Source of the DNA: Lysinibacillus piscis
Lineage (GTDB): Bacteria; Bacillota; Bacilli; Bacillales_A; Planococcaceae
Assembly (NCBI RefSeq): GCF_026012395.1
Contig: NZ_BRZA01000001.1
Coordinates: forward strand, 682,001 to 746,000
Length of the DNA: 64,000 nucleotides
Direction of reading: 5' to 3'
The position numbers and the translations under genes were made by a program. The notes beneath the pieces are model-generated. The model saw only the letters and a program-made list of their open reading frames with translations. It was not told the DNA's origin and did no database searches. Shown here one piece after another: positions 17,554 to 26,216 of the stretch. Each line of letters begins with the position of its first letter. The stretch's first letter is position 1.

Positions 17554-18540
17554 TTACTCAACAGCCTTTTGTGCAAAGATTGTATTCACCAACTTCTCAT
17601 AAGCCACACGCTGTGGTAGCTCACCAGCCGTTTCCATAATCGTCTGCAGGTTCTCCCACTCTGCTTCATCTAATATTGGATCTGTCGCATAGGACCCCTG
17701 TGATTTATAACGTTCCACCACTGTTTCAATTAATTGAACATCCACGTTTTCAAAATAAGGCTGAATCACCTTTGCCACCTCAGCAGCACTTTCTTGTTGC
17801 ACAAAATCCTGTGCACGTTTTAAAGCATTTGTAAAGCCTTGTACCGTTGTAGCTTGTTGTTCTAAGTAACTATTTTTTGCCATAAATGAAGTATACGGTA
17901 AAGTGCCTGATTCTGTACCAAAGGATGCCACAATATGCCCTTTGCCTTCTTGCTCAAAGATGCTCGCTGTTGGCTCAAACAATTGGACAAAATCACCCGT
18001 ACCAGAAGCAAAAGCTGTGGAAATATTAGCGAAATCAATATTTTGAATCAATGTTAAATCGTTTGCAGGATCAATACCATGCTTTTTTAACACAAATTCC
18101 CCTGCCATTTGCGGCATGCCACCTTTGCGCTGTCCTAAAAATGTAGAGCCTTTTAATTGTGCCCATGAAAAATCGTCCATTTGCTCACGTGCCACTAAAA
18201 ACGTACCATCTGTTTGTGTAAGCTGAGCAAAATTACGAATCGGGTCATTTGCCCCCTGTAATGTCACATAAATAGATGTCTCTGAGCCAACGAGTGCTAT
18301 ATCAATACCGTCAGAAAGCAAAGCTGTCATCGTCTTATCGCCACCAGCAATCGTTTGTAGCTCGACAGCTAAGCCTTCCTCCTCAAAGAAGCCCTTCGCT
18401 AGTGCAACATACTGTGGTGCATAAAAAATAGAGCGTGTCACCTCTCCCACCTTCACCGTTTCTAATGACTCCTGTTGACAAGCTGCTAAACATAGTAACG
18501 CAATTACACTAATATACAAGCTCCTTATAAACCAACGCAT
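17554..18540 (-). CDS. ABC transporter substrate-binding lipoprotein, NMT1/SsuA type (YtlA-like)
   Basis: A 328-residue exported lipoprotein with a lipobox (CLAACQQ) at about residue 20. The NMT1/THI5-like fold is recognisable by SIFYAPQYVALAKGFFEEEGLAVEL, the GGDKTMTALLSDGIDIALVGSE strand-helix pattern and the basic QRKGGMPQMAGEFVLKKHGI segment. Members bind thiamine pyrimidines, nitrate, taurine or other sulfonates; the ligand cannot be read from sequence. AAAGGAGG precedes the ATG. It heads the three-gene importer operon. Confidence 0.83.
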   Translation of the reverse strand: MRWFIRSLYISVIALLCLAACQQESLETVKVGEVTRSIFYAPQYVALAKGFFEEEGLAVELQTIAGGDKTMTALLSDGIDIALVGSETSIYVTLQGANDPIRNFAQLTQTDGTFLVAREQMDDFSWAQLKGSTFLGQRKGGMPQMAGEFVLKKHGIDPANDLTLIQNIDFANISTAFASGTGDFVQLFEPTASIFEQEGKGHIVASFGTESGTLPYTSFMAKNSYLEQQATTVQGFTNALKRAQDFVQQESAAEVAKVIQPYFENVDVQLIETVVERYKSQGSYATDPILDEAEWENLQTIMETAGELPQRVAYEKLVNTIFAQKAVE

Positions 18541-18617
18541 ACGATTTCCTCCTTTATCACTGAAAATAAGCCTATCGCCATTAACTTATTCAGCTAGGAG
18601 AAATTCGGTTCCACTAC

Positions 18618-18655
18618 GAAAAAAACAGCCCTAATGTTTTCACATTAAGACTGCT
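18618..18655 (-). terminator. Intrinsic terminator after ylaH
   Basis: On the minus strand a 13-bp stem with wobble pairs (GCAGTCTTAATGT with ACATTAGGGCTGT) and a GAAA-like loop is followed by seven T residues. Confidence 0.8.
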
Positions 18656-18668
18656 TTCTTGATCTATA

Positions 18669-19064
18669 TTATTGATTGGTAGCCTGCTCTTCTTTTTTCT
18701 CTTTTCGTAATCGAGCTTTATAGATGATTAAAATTAACGCTGCTACAATTAGCCCCTCCACCATCGGAAGATAAATGGCAAAAAACGTTAAGATAATACA
18801 GCCTAAAAATAAGAACACATAAATCACAATATTTTGAGATAGTTTTAGCTTTTTAGCAAAGCCTAGTTTATAAACAACTGCGGAAAGTGCGAACACAAGG
18901 AAAAATAGAACATAGCCAGCTATTTCATAACTTGGTAAATTTTCATATAAAAAACGAGTGATACCTGCCATTTTTTCATATGCATCTGTCGTTTCCTTTA
19001 CATTTGCTTGTGCAGCAACTTGCATAACAGGTAATTCACCTAATAAAGCAGATTTTATATCCAA
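18669..19064 (-). CDS. ylaH: YlaH-like membrane protein
   Basis: A 131-residue protein with three hydrophobic segments (YEIAGYVLFFLVFALSAVVY, IVIYVFLFLGCIILTFFAIYL, EGLIVAALILIIY) and a highly charged C-terminal tail (RLRKEKKEEQ). It corresponds by position and type to YlaH of B. subtilis, next to typA. Its function is unknown. The frame is open to an ATG at 19082, but that ATG lacks a ribosome site; a TTG at 19064 follows AAGGAAG at seven bases, so it is preferred. It lies 30 bases after typA and probably shares its transcript. Confidence 0.75.
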   Translation of the reverse strand: MDIKSALLGELPVMQVAAQANVKETTDAYEKMAGITRFLYENLPSYEIAGYVLFFLVFALSAVVYKLGFAKKLKLSQNIVIYVFLFLGCIILTFFAIYLPMVEGLIVAALILIIYKARLRKEKKEEQATNQ

Positions 19065-19094
19065 GACTTCTCTTCCTTTCATGGAAGCAACAAA

Positions 19095-20939
19095 TTATTG
19101 TTCAGCGTTTTTTAATCTTTTCGCTGCTTTTTCACGTTCATTTTTATCTAGAATTTGTTTACGTAGACGAATTGATTCAGGTGTGATTTCTAAATACTCA
19201 TCATCATTTAAAAATTCTAATGCTTCTTCTAATGTTAATAAACGTGGCTTTTTAATAACGTTTGTTGCATCTTTTGTCGCAGAACGAATATTCGTTTTTT
19301 GCTTCATTTTTGTAATATTTACTGTAATATCATTGTCACGTGTATTTTCCCCAACAATCATACCTTCGTAAATTTCAGTACCTGGCTCCACAAATAGTGT
19401 ACCACGGTCTTCTACTTGCATCATACCATAAGTTGTGGATTTACCTGTTTCCATTGACACAAGTACACCTTGGTGACGTCCACCAATACGACCAGCAATA
19501 TATGGTTGGTAGCAATCGAATGTATGGTTAATAATACCGAAACCTTTTGTCATTGACATAAATTCTGTCGTATAACCAATCAAGCCACGAGCAGGTACTA
19601 AGAATGTTAAGCGAACTTGACCACTGCCATTGTTCACCATATCTAACATTTCACCTTTACGTGTACCAATTGATTCAATGACAGAGCCAACATTTTCTTC
19701 TGGTACATCGATTTGTACACGTTCAAATGGCTCACATTTCACGCCATCCACTTCACGAATGATTACTTGTGGTTTTGATACTTGTAGCTCAAAGCCTTCA
19801 CGACGCATATTTTCAATCAGAATAGATAAGTGAAGCTCACCACGTCCTGAAACTGTCCATGCATCTGGTGAATCTGTATCTTCTACACGTAAAGATACGT
19901 CTGTTTGAAGCTGTGCACGTAAACGCTCTTCTACTTTACGAGCTGTTACCCATTTCCCTTCACGACCTGCGAATGGTGAGTTGTTCACTAGGAATGTCAT
20001 TTGCAATGTTGGCTCATCAATACGTAATGGTGTAAGTGCCTCTTGGTGCTCAACAGGACATACTGTTTCTCCAACGTTGATGTCTTCCATCCCTGATACG
20101 GCAATTAAATCACCAGCTTTTGCTGATTGAATTTCTTCACGCTTTAAGCCGAAGAAGCCGAAGATTTTTGTGACACGGAATTGTTTCACAGTACCATCTA
20201 GTTTCATTAAAGCTACCTGTTGACCAACCTCAATTGTACCACGGAATACACGTCCGATACCGATACGACCAACGTAGTCATTATAATCTAGTAATGCTAC
20301 TTGGAATTGCAATGGATCTGCTGAATTATCAACTGGTGCTGGAATTGTTTCAATTACTTTTTCAAATAGACATTGCATAGTTTCTTCTTGCTTTGTTGGA
20401 TCTGCATCAAGAGAAGCTGTCCCATTTACACCTGAAGCATAAACAACAGGGAAGTCTAATTGATCATCATCTGCACCTAGCTCGATAAATAATTCTAATA
20501 CTTCATCTACTACTTCTAATGGACGTGCTGAATCTTTGTCCACTTTGTTTACAACAACGATTGGCGTTAATTTTTGCTCCAACGCCTTTTTCAACACAAA
20601 ACGTGTTTGTGGCATACAACCCTCATACGCATCGACAACTAGTAAAACACCGTCTACCATTTTTAAAATACGTTCTACCTCACCACCAAAGTCGGCGTGT
20701 CCAGGCGTATCAAGGATGTTGATACGAGTTCCATTATAATTAACTGCTGTATTTTTTGCTAAAATCGTAATACCACGTTCACGCTCGATATCATTTGAGT
20801 CCATTGCACGCTCTTCTACATGCTCATTTGAACGAAATGTTCCAGACTGCTTTAATAATTGGTCAACCAAAGTTGTTTTCCCATGGTCAACGTGGGCGAT
20901 TATTGCGATATTGCGAAGATCTTGACGTAAGTTTGTCAT
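19095..20939 (-). CDS. typA: Ribosome-associated GTPase TypA/BipA
   Basis: A translational GTPase of the EF-G family that acts in ribosome assembly and stress or cold adaptation. The 614 residues contain G1 (AHVDHGKTT), the switch region ERERGITILAK, G3 (DTPGHADF), G4 (VNKVDKD), domain II, EF-G-like domains III and V, and the TypA-specific C-terminal domain (GRIGGRHQGVLVSMETGKST, VEPGTEIYEGMIVGEN). GGAGTG precedes the ATG. It is divergent from the ylaF-like gene. Confidence 0.96.
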   Translation of the reverse strand: MTNLRQDLRNIAIIAHVDHGKTTLVDQLLKQSGTFRSNEHVEERAMDSNDIERERGITILAKNTAVNYNGTRINILDTPGHADFGGEVERILKMVDGVLLVVDAYEGCMPQTRFVLKKALEQKLTPIVVVNKVDKDSARPLEVVDEVLELFIELGADDDQLDFPVVYASGVNGTASLDADPTKQEETMQCLFEKVIETIPAPVDNSADPLQFQVALLDYNDYVGRIGIGRVFRGTIEVGQQVALMKLDGTVKQFRVTKIFGFFGLKREEIQSAKAGDLIAVSGMEDINVGETVCPVEHQEALTPLRIDEPTLQMTFLVNNSPFAGREGKWVTARKVEERLRAQLQTDVSLRVEDTDSPDAWTVSGRGELHLSILIENMRREGFELQVSKPQVIIREVDGVKCEPFERVQIDVPEENVGSVIESIGTRKGEMLDMVNNGSGQVRLTFLVPARGLIGYTTEFMSMTKGFGIINHTFDCYQPYIAGRIGGRHQGVLVSMETGKSTTYGMMQVEDRGTLFVEPGTEIYEGMIVGENTRDNDITVNITKMKQKTNIRSATKDATNVIKKPRLLTLEEALEFLNDDEYLEITPESIRLRKQILDKNEREKAAKRLKNAEQ

Positions 20940-21053
20940 TATTCCACTCCATATTCTTTTTTCGAATGTTTAACTGTGATATTATAGCACATGAAGGGAA
21001 GAAATGTCCTTATTAGAATTAAAAATCTTATATTAATTATAGGAGGATTCATC

Positions 21054-21239
21054 ATGAATCGTGCAAAATTCGTCATGGCTATTTACGCATTAGCTGCTAT
21101 TTTAGCGATGTGCTCAATTGGCTATTCTGTTGCTGCTGGTAGTGTTCTTGGCATTATTGCAGGGATTATCGCAGTTTGTGTCGTTTTTATGACAGCTTTC
21201 AAAATGAAGAAAAAATTTCGTGATCAGGGGCTTTTGTAA
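21054..21239 (+). CDS. ylaF: YlaF-like small membrane protein (DUF5325)
   Basis: A 61-residue protein with two hydrophobic helices (FVMAIYALAAILAMCSIGYSV and GSVLGIIAGIIAVCVVFMTA) and a basic tail (FKMKKKFRDQGLL). Size, topology and its place beside typA match YlaF of B. subtilis (62 residues), whose function is unknown. The start is the ATG at 21054 behind AGGAGG (21041-21046); the longer frame from 20991 has no comparable site. It ends before a terminator at 21280-21312. Confidence 0.82.
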   Translation: MNRAKFVMAIYALAAILAMCSIGYSVAAGSVLGIIAGIIAVCVVFMTAFKMKKKFRDQGLL

Positions 21240-21279
21240 AGAATACTTGTCTCTGTTCTGACAAAGCAATAAAGAGGAA

Positions 21280-21312
21280 GGAGCCGTCTCTTGTAGACAG
21301 GCTCCATTTTTA
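21280..21312 (+). terminator. Intrinsic terminator after ylaF
   Basis: GGAGCC...GTCT pairs with AGAC...GGCTCC (21280-21305), followed by ATTTTTATT. Confidence 0.75.
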
Positions 21313-22104
21313 TTCGTAAGGAATAATATAGTTTTCTAATAATTCTTGATGAATGGAAGGATTGGCAATAATAAAAGTGTCAGCATGAAGGAAATCAAAG
21401 CCTTGCCCATGTAAATTAGTTGCAATCGCTCCTACCTCATTGGCAATAATCGTTCCACCTGCGATATCCCATGGTGACAGACGCATTGACACATAGGCAT
21501 CTAATTTACCACTCACAACAAACGCAATTTCCATAGCAGCAGAACCATAAGAACGTGTACCACGGATTTTACGAATCAATTCAATCACTTTCTCATGATG
21601 TACACGACGATTCGGTGCTACCCAGCTAGCGTTAATACCAATCATTGCTTCCTTTAATGGTACAGCCTTTAACTTGCGCAATGGCGTGTCATTATACCAT
21701 GCGCCTTGTCCTGCAATTGCATGGAATAAATCTTCACGCATCACATCAAATATGTATCCCAATTCCCCAATGCCATCCACAAAAATGCCAATGGAAATCA
21801 TAAAATGACGATGCTGTTTCACAAAATTCATCGTGCCATCAATCGGATCAATAATCCATACGACACCATCTAGGGATTCCACTTTTTCGCCCATACCTTC
21901 TTCACCTAAAATTTTGTGCGTGGCATCAAACGCTTTTATTTTTTCGATAAAAAATAATTCTGTTTCACGGTCAATATTTGTCACGAGGTCGTTGGCATCT
22001 GACTTTGTCTCTACTTTTAAATCATATGTAAAAGCCTCTCGAATGCGACGACCTGCTTCAAAAATAATACTTTGTGCAAATTGATCCATTTGTTGTAAAT
22101 CCAT
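21310..22104 (-). CDS. yktC: Inositol monophosphatase family protein (YktC)
   Basis: A Mg2+-dependent sugar phosphatase of the IMPase/SuhB family. The 264 residues show the metal-binding motifs GEEGMGE, WIIDPIDGTMNFV and SPWDIAGGTIIANEVG. B. subtilis YktC (265 residues) lies in the same position and hydrolyses inositol 1-phosphate. The frame is open to 22125, but the ATG at 22104 follows AAAGGTGGGG and matches the family length. Confidence 0.92.
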   Translation of the reverse strand: MDLQQMDQFAQSIIFEAGRRIREAFTYDLKVETKSDANDLVTNIDRETELFFIEKIKAFDATHKILGEEGMGEKVESLDGVVWIIDPIDGTMNFVKQHRHFMISIGIFVDGIGELGYIFDVMREDLFHAIAGQGAWYNDTPLRKLKAVPLKEAMIGINASWVAPNRRVHHEKVIELIRKIRGTRSYGSAAMEIAFVVSGKLDAYVSMRLSPWDIAGGTIIANEVGAIATNLHGQGFDFLHADTFIIANPSIHQELLENYIIPYE

Positions 22105-22175
22105 AAGACCCCACCTTTCAACCATCTATTGCTTATTTTCTCACAATAACATATTTTCATTTTACTCTTTTTTAC

Positions 22176-22219
22176 ACAAAAAATCACCTGCTGTCTGAAT
22201 ATTCAGCAAGTGATTTTTA
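22176..22219 (-). terminator. Intrinsic terminator after the ykzI-like gene
   Basis: AAAATCACCTGCTG pairs with CAGCAAGTGATTTT with one mismatch, flanked by T residues on the minus strand side. Confidence 0.75.
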
Positions 22220-22238
22220 GATGTCGTCTACGCTGCAC

Positions 22239-22436
22239 TCATACATAGGCGTGCAAACTTTCTAATTCCATTTGAATTTCTGCTAAACGTGCTTTACATT
22301 TTGCAATTTCGGCTTCGTTCTTTTCATTCATAGCAAAGAATAGTGATGCTAATTCATAGTCTAGTTCCAATTGTAAAATGCGTTCGTATTGCTTTTCTAC
22401 TTCAACTTTACTTATAATTTTTACAGTCGGTCTCAT
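22239..22436 (-). CDS. Small coiled-coil protein, YkzI-like
   Basis: A 65-residue protein predicted to be largely helical and charged (KQYERILQLELDYELASLF, AEIAKCKARLAEIQMELESL), suggesting a coiled-coil hairpin. It lies between yktB and yktC, where B. subtilis has the small gene ykzI; identity is inferred from position and size only. The ATG at 22436 follows AAGGAAGTG. The longer frame to 22493 would overlap that site and is unlikely. Confidence 0.65.
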   Translation of the reverse strand: MRPTVKIISKVEVEKQYERILQLELDYELASLFFAMNEKNEAEIAKCKARLAEIQMELESLHAYV

Positions 22437-22539
22437 CTTAATCACTTCCTTTTTATTTTTTAGAAAAGGTGTTGTTATCAAATTTTTTCCCATTTTCGCA
22501 GTAATTTAAACCTAATTCATTGAAAGGAGTAAATTTAAA

Positions 22540-23166
22540 TTGTCAAAAATAAAATGGACAAAAAAAGATTTTCAAGTTTTTCAAATTGATGGCTTAGAGC
22601 AACGAATGGAGGCTTTAACGGCCTTAGTACGACCTAAATTTCAACAATTAGGCGAGGAATTTTCTACTTATTTTTCCACTCAGCTTGGGGAAGAATTTTA
22701 TCCACATACCGCAAAGCATGCACGCAGAACCGTCAATCCCCCAAATGATAGCTGGGTTGCCTTTGCACCATATAAAAGAGGCTATAAAGCATTACCTCAT
22801 TTTCAGATTGGTCTATGGAGCACACATTTATTCATCGTCTTTGCAATTATTTATGAAGCTCCACAAAAAAACGTAATGGCTGAGCGTTTATTGGCACAAA
22901 AACATCTACTAACACAACTACCAAATGATTTTATCGTGTCTGGCGATCATATGTCTCCAGAGTCTATTTCACTACAAGAGGCAAAAGACCAACAGCTAGA
23001 TGAATTGCTCTACCGTTTACGAGATGTGAAAAAAGGGGAGTTTTTAGTAGGGCGACATCTTTCACAGGAAGAGGCTGTGAAGCTATCCGCTAAACAACTT
23101 TATCAACTCATTGAGGAAACATTCGACCAACTGGTACCTATCTATAAGGCAGCCACCCTTAATTGA
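22540..23166 (+). CDS. yktB: DUF1054 family protein (YktB)
   Basis: This 208-residue soluble protein matches the UPF0637/DUF1054 family (FQVFQIDGLEQRMEAL, ARRTVNPPNDSWVAFAP, YKALPHFQIGLWSTHLFI). A structure is known for the B. subtilis type but no activity. The start is a TTG at 22540, ten bases after AAAGGAG, with no ATG nearby. It is divergent from the ykzI-like gene and followed by the 21-bp tandem repeat and a shared terminator. Confidence 0.9.
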   Translation: MSKIKWTKKDFQVFQIDGLEQRMEALTALVRPKFQQLGEEFSTYFSTQLGEEFYPHTAKHARRTVNPPNDSWVAFAPYKRGYKALPHFQIGLWSTHLFIVFAIIYEAPQKNVMAERLLAQKHLLTQLPNDFIVSGDHMSPESISLQEAKDQQLDELLYRLRDVKKGEFLVGRHLSQEEAVKLSAKQLYQLIEETFDQLVPIYKAATLN

Positions 23167-23170
23167 GGAA

Positions 23171-23250
23171 TCTATCCGTCAGTTTAGGAGTTCCATCCGT
23201 CAGTTCGGCAAGTCTATCCGTCACTTTAAGCATTCTATCCGTCAGTTCCC
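23171..23250 (+). repeat. 21-bp tandem repeat, about 3.8 units
   Basis: Units begin at 23171, 23192, 23213 and 23234 with core TCYATCCGTCASTT and variable seven-base tails. The exact 21-nt period equals seven codons. Read rightward the units give SIRQF-type heptads; read leftward they give LTDR-type heptads (ELTDR...VTDR...LTD). It starts four bases after the yktB stop. No start codon with a ribosome site was found on either strand, so it is called as non-coding. Confidence 0.85.
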
Positions 23251-23262
23251 TTCAATAAAGAC

Positions 23263-23300
23263 AAAACGGATGTGAGCTCAATACTCACATCCGTTTTTAA
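23263..23300. terminator. Bidirectional terminator between yktB and yktA
   Basis: AAAACGGATGTGAG (23263-23276) pairs perfectly with CTCACATCCGTTTT (23284-23297). The arms carry A and T tracts, so it can work for both converging genes; its end overlaps the yktA stop. Confidence 0.88.
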
Positions 23301-23584
23301 TGACGTTGCTTCGGTGCTACTTTTATAATTGTACCATCACTTGCATCTTTCATCTGCTTGACAACAGGGTAGCTCACATAACCGCTTGCCTCCTCAAATT
23401 CTCGGAAAATCGACTTTTCCTCAGCCTGCGAAGGGACAATTTCTTTGAAGCGGCGATATTTAGCTAACATCACTTCACGTTTAATGCCCTTTTCATATGC
23501 TTTTTCAATGCCTTCAAAAAATTGAATAACATCCACGATTTCCTCTGTTGACCAATCGACTGAAAACGGATAAGAATACTCCAT
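23297..23584 (-). CDS. yktA: UPF0223 family protein (YktA)
   Basis: A 95-residue soluble helical protein that opens [20 protein letters not shown] and carries the [27 protein letters not shown] central pattern of UPF0223 (YktA). Function is unknown. It sits beside yktB and speA as in B. subtilis and lies downstream of the nitronate monooxygenase-like gene with a 20-base gap, so the two may share a transcript. Confidence 0.9.
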   Translation of the reverse strand: MEYSYPFSVDWSTEEIVDVIQFFEGIEKAYEKGIKREVMLAKYRRFKEIVPSQAEEKSIFREFEEASGYVSYPVVKQMKDASDGTIIKVAPKQRH

Positions 23585-23604
23585 TCACTCTAACCACCTT
23601 TACG

Positions 23605-24564
23605 TTATTGTCCCCATTGTAATCGGATTTGCTTTGCTTCTGCAACCATACGCTGCATTAACTCCGCAACAGTTGGTATATCATGAATCATTCCCGTTAC
23701 TTGACCAGCCCAGCCAAAACCTTTATCATGTTGCCCTTCATAAATAAAGCGTTTATTTGCTGTGCCACTAATATAATCTTTCAATGCCTCATAGGTTGGT
23801 GTCACCTGTTCAATTTCTATTATTTTATTCGTAAAATCATTGCGTAATGCTCTAGCTGGTGCACCAATAGAGCGCTTAATAATCGTTGTATCTGTCTCAG
23901 AGCTTGCCAGTAAAGCAGCTTTATAGACTTCAGATGCATCCACACATTCTTTTGTCGCAATAAAGCGTGTACCCATCTCAATGCCTTCAGCTCCAAGTGC
24001 ATGTGCGGCCATCCAGCCACGACCATCGCCAATACCTCCTGAGGCAATAACAGGAATTTTTACACTATCGACAACTTGTGGTACAAGCACCATCGTTCCT
24101 ACATCATCACGCCCTAAATGACCACCACCTTCTTGCCCAACGACCATGACGGCATCGGCTCCTAATTGCTCTGCCTTTTGCGCTTGTCTACGTGCTGCTA
24201 CTAATACTAGTTTTTTGATATCAGTGCCATCTAAAAGCTCAAAAATCGGTGCAGGATTTCCTCCTGTCATCGTCACAACAGGCACTTTTTCCTCAATTGC
24301 CACTCGTACCATATCCTCATAGCCTGTACCATGCATACCAATCGCAAAGTTCACACCAAATGGTTTGTCAGTTAATGTACGTACTTTGTGAATTTCAGCA
24401 CGTAATCGCTCTGGCTCTCGTAAACTCATCGCTGTAATTTGCCCTAATCCGCCAGCATTCGACACCGCTGCCGCTAAATCAGCATAGGCCAAATAAGCTA
24501 GTCCTCCTTGAATAATAGGATATTGAATCGTTAACAATTCTGTCACACGTGTATGCCAATTCAT
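23605..24564 (-). CDS. Nitronate monooxygenase / FabK-like flavoprotein
   Basis: A 319-residue FMN-dependent TIM-barrel enzyme. It shows the family's N-terminal PIIQGGLAYLAYADLAAAVSNAGGLG, the phosphate-binding GGIGDGRGWMAAHALGAEGIEMGTRF, and GQEGGGHLGRDD. These fit 2-nitropropane dioxygenase-type nitronate monooxygenases; FabK enoyl-ACP reductases share the fold, so the substrate is uncertain. The ATG at 24564 follows AAAGGGG. It is inserted between yktA and speA relative to B. subtilis and is divergent from speA. Confidence 0.8.
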   Translation of the reverse strand: MNWHTRVTELLTIQYPIIQGGLAYLAYADLAAAVSNAGGLGQITAMSLREPERLRAEIHKVRTLTDKPFGVNFAIGMHGTGYEDMVRVAIEEKVPVVTMTGGNPAPIFELLDGTDIKKLVLVAARRQAQKAEQLGADAVMVVGQEGGGHLGRDDVGTMVLVPQVVDSVKIPVIASGGIGDGRGWMAAHALGAEGIEMGTRFIATKECVDASEVYKAALLASSETDTTIIKRSIGAPARALRNDFTNKIIEIEQVTPTYEALKDYISGTANKRFIYEGQHDKGFGWAGQVTGMIHDIPTVAELMQRMVAEAKQIRLQWGQ

Positions 24565-24708
24565 CGAAACGCCCCTTTCATACATAACTAATTTCTCGAA
24601 GATTGTAAAAAATCCTTTTATTTTTTATGTAAAGTCTATTCTTTCATGTCTTAAGGTGCTATAATTCATTTGTTTTCTGAAATATTATAAAGTGAGGTGG
24701 TACCTGCG

Positions 24709-26178
24709 TTGTCACAATTAGAGACTCCATTGTTCGACGTGTTATTAAAACATCGGAACAGACATCCAATTCAATTCCATATTCCAGGTCATAAAAAAGG
24801 ACAGGGCATAGATCCTGCTTTCCGAGAATTCGTCGGCGACAACGTTTTATCGATTGATTTAATTAATATTGCTCCACTAGATGATTTACATTCACCAAAG
24901 GGAGCTATAAAGGAAGCTCAAGCTCTTGCTGCAGAGGCCTTTGGTGCTGATTATACATTCTTTTCCGTGCAAGGTACTAGTGGCGCCATTATGACGATGA
25001 TTATGACTGTCGTTGGTCCAGGTGATAAAATTCTAGTACCACGGAATGTTCATAAATCGATTATGTCAGCGATTGTTTTCGCTGGTGCAATTCCTATTTT
25101 TATTCATCCTGAGGTTGACAGTGAATATGGCATTTCTCATGGTATTTCACCTGAGGCTGTTGAAAAGGCTCTAAATGCCTACCCAGATACAAAAGCGGTT
25201 CTTGTTATTAACCCAACTTATTTTGGCTTTACAGCGGATTTAAAGCGTATTGTCGAACTTGCCCATAATCGCAATATACCAGTCGTTGTCGATGAGGCAC
25301 ATGGTGTACACATTAAATTCCATGATGATTTACCTTACTCAGCAATGGAGGCAGGCGCAGACATGGCTGCAACGAGCGTACATAAGCTAGGTGGTTCAAT
25401 GACACAAACATCTGTCTTAAATGTACGAGAAGGTCTTGTGTCAGCTAAGCGTGTACAAGCTGTCTTTTCTATGCTGACAACAACATCAACATCCTATCCA
25501 TTGCTAGCTTCACTGGATACTGCACGTCGACAGCTAGCCATTCATGGTTATGATTTAATTGATGAAGCACTGCGCTTAGCGAGAGATGCTCGTAAACGCA
25601 TTAATCAAATTCCACATTTAAAATGTGCTGGCAAAGAAATATTACACTCATCTGCAACCTATGATATGGACCCACTAAAGCTACTAATTAGTGTGAAAGA
25701 TTTAGGGATTACAGGTCATCAAGCAGAGGAATGGCTTCGTCAAAATGCCAATATTGAAGTAGAATTATCTGATTTATATAATATTTTATGTATCGTGACA
25801 TTAGGAGATACGAAAAAAGAGGTAAATCTTTTATTAAATGCACTTGGTCGTATGTCAAAGGCATTTGATTCTGAGGCTGCTGTCACAGAAACAGTAGTCA
25901 ATGTACCTGATATTCCAGCGCTTGCCATGTCACCACGTGATGCTTTTTATGCAGATACAGAAGTTGTACCTTTAGCAGAAGCTGATAACTGTATTTGTGC
26001 AGAGTTTATTATGGTGTATCCACCTGGTATTCCTATTTTTATTCCCGGGGAAATTATTACGAAGGAAAATATCGAATATATTCAGATGAATATCGAAGCA
26101 GGCTTACCTGTTCAAGGTCCAGAAGATACAACGTTAAAAACCATTCGTGTTATCAAAGAACGCAAGCCTATTATTTAA
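24709..26178 (+). CDS. speA: Arginine decarboxylase (SpeA)
   Basis: A PLP-dependent decarboxylase making agmatine for polyamine synthesis. The 489 residues include PVQFHIPGHKKG-like PIQFHIPGHKKGQG, VQGTSGAIM, VDEAHGVH, the PLP lysine in TSVHKLGGSMTQTS, and the C-terminal YPPGIPIFIPGE motif of the Orn/Lys/Arg group III-like fold. The start is taken as TTG at 24709 (SQLETPLFD follows), eight bases after GAGGTGG; it aligns with the B. subtilis SpeA start (MSQHETPL, 490 residues). The upstream GTG at 24697 falls in the ribosome site. Confidence 0.92.
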   Translation: MSQLETPLFDVLLKHRNRHPIQFHIPGHKKGQGIDPAFREFVGDNVLSIDLINIAPLDDLHSPKGAIKEAQALAAEAFGADYTFFSVQGTSGAIMTMIMTVVGPGDKILVPRNVHKSIMSAIVFAGAIPIFIHPEVDSEYGISHGISPEAVEKALNAYPDTKAVLVINPTYFGFTADLKRIVELAHNRNIPVVVDEAHGVHIKFHDDLPYSAMEAGADMAATSVHKLGGSMTQTSVLNVREGLVSAKRVQAVFSMLTTTSTSYPLLASLDTARRQLAIHGYDLIDEALRLARDARKRINQIPHLKCAGKEILHSSATYDMDPLKLLISVKDLGITGHQAEEWLRQNANIEVELSDLYNILCIVTLGDTKKEVNLLLNALGRMSKAFDSEAAVTETVVNVPDIPALAMSPRDAFYADTEVVPLAEADNCICAEFIMVYPPGIPIFIPGEIITKENIEYIQMNIEAGLPVQGPEDTTLKTIRVIKERKPII

Positions 26179-26181
26179 AGC

Positions 26182-26216
26182 AAAACTACCTTCCATAAAA
26201 CAGGAAGGTAGTTTTT
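26182..26216. terminator. Bidirectional terminator between speA and lrgB
   Basis: AAAACTACCTTCC pairs with GGAAGGTAGTTTT around a short A-rich loop and is followed by T residues. Confidence 0.88.

Noticed and set aside
23171..23250. Possible CRISPR array
   Set aside because: Unit spacing is exactly 21 bp with no unique spacers of 30 bp or more and no cas genes; it is a simple tandem repeat.
24600..24708. SR1-type small RNA or SR1P near speA
   Set aside because: In B. subtilis SR1 lies between pdhD and speA, but I found no SR1P-like frame or matching hairpin in the gaps around speA here.
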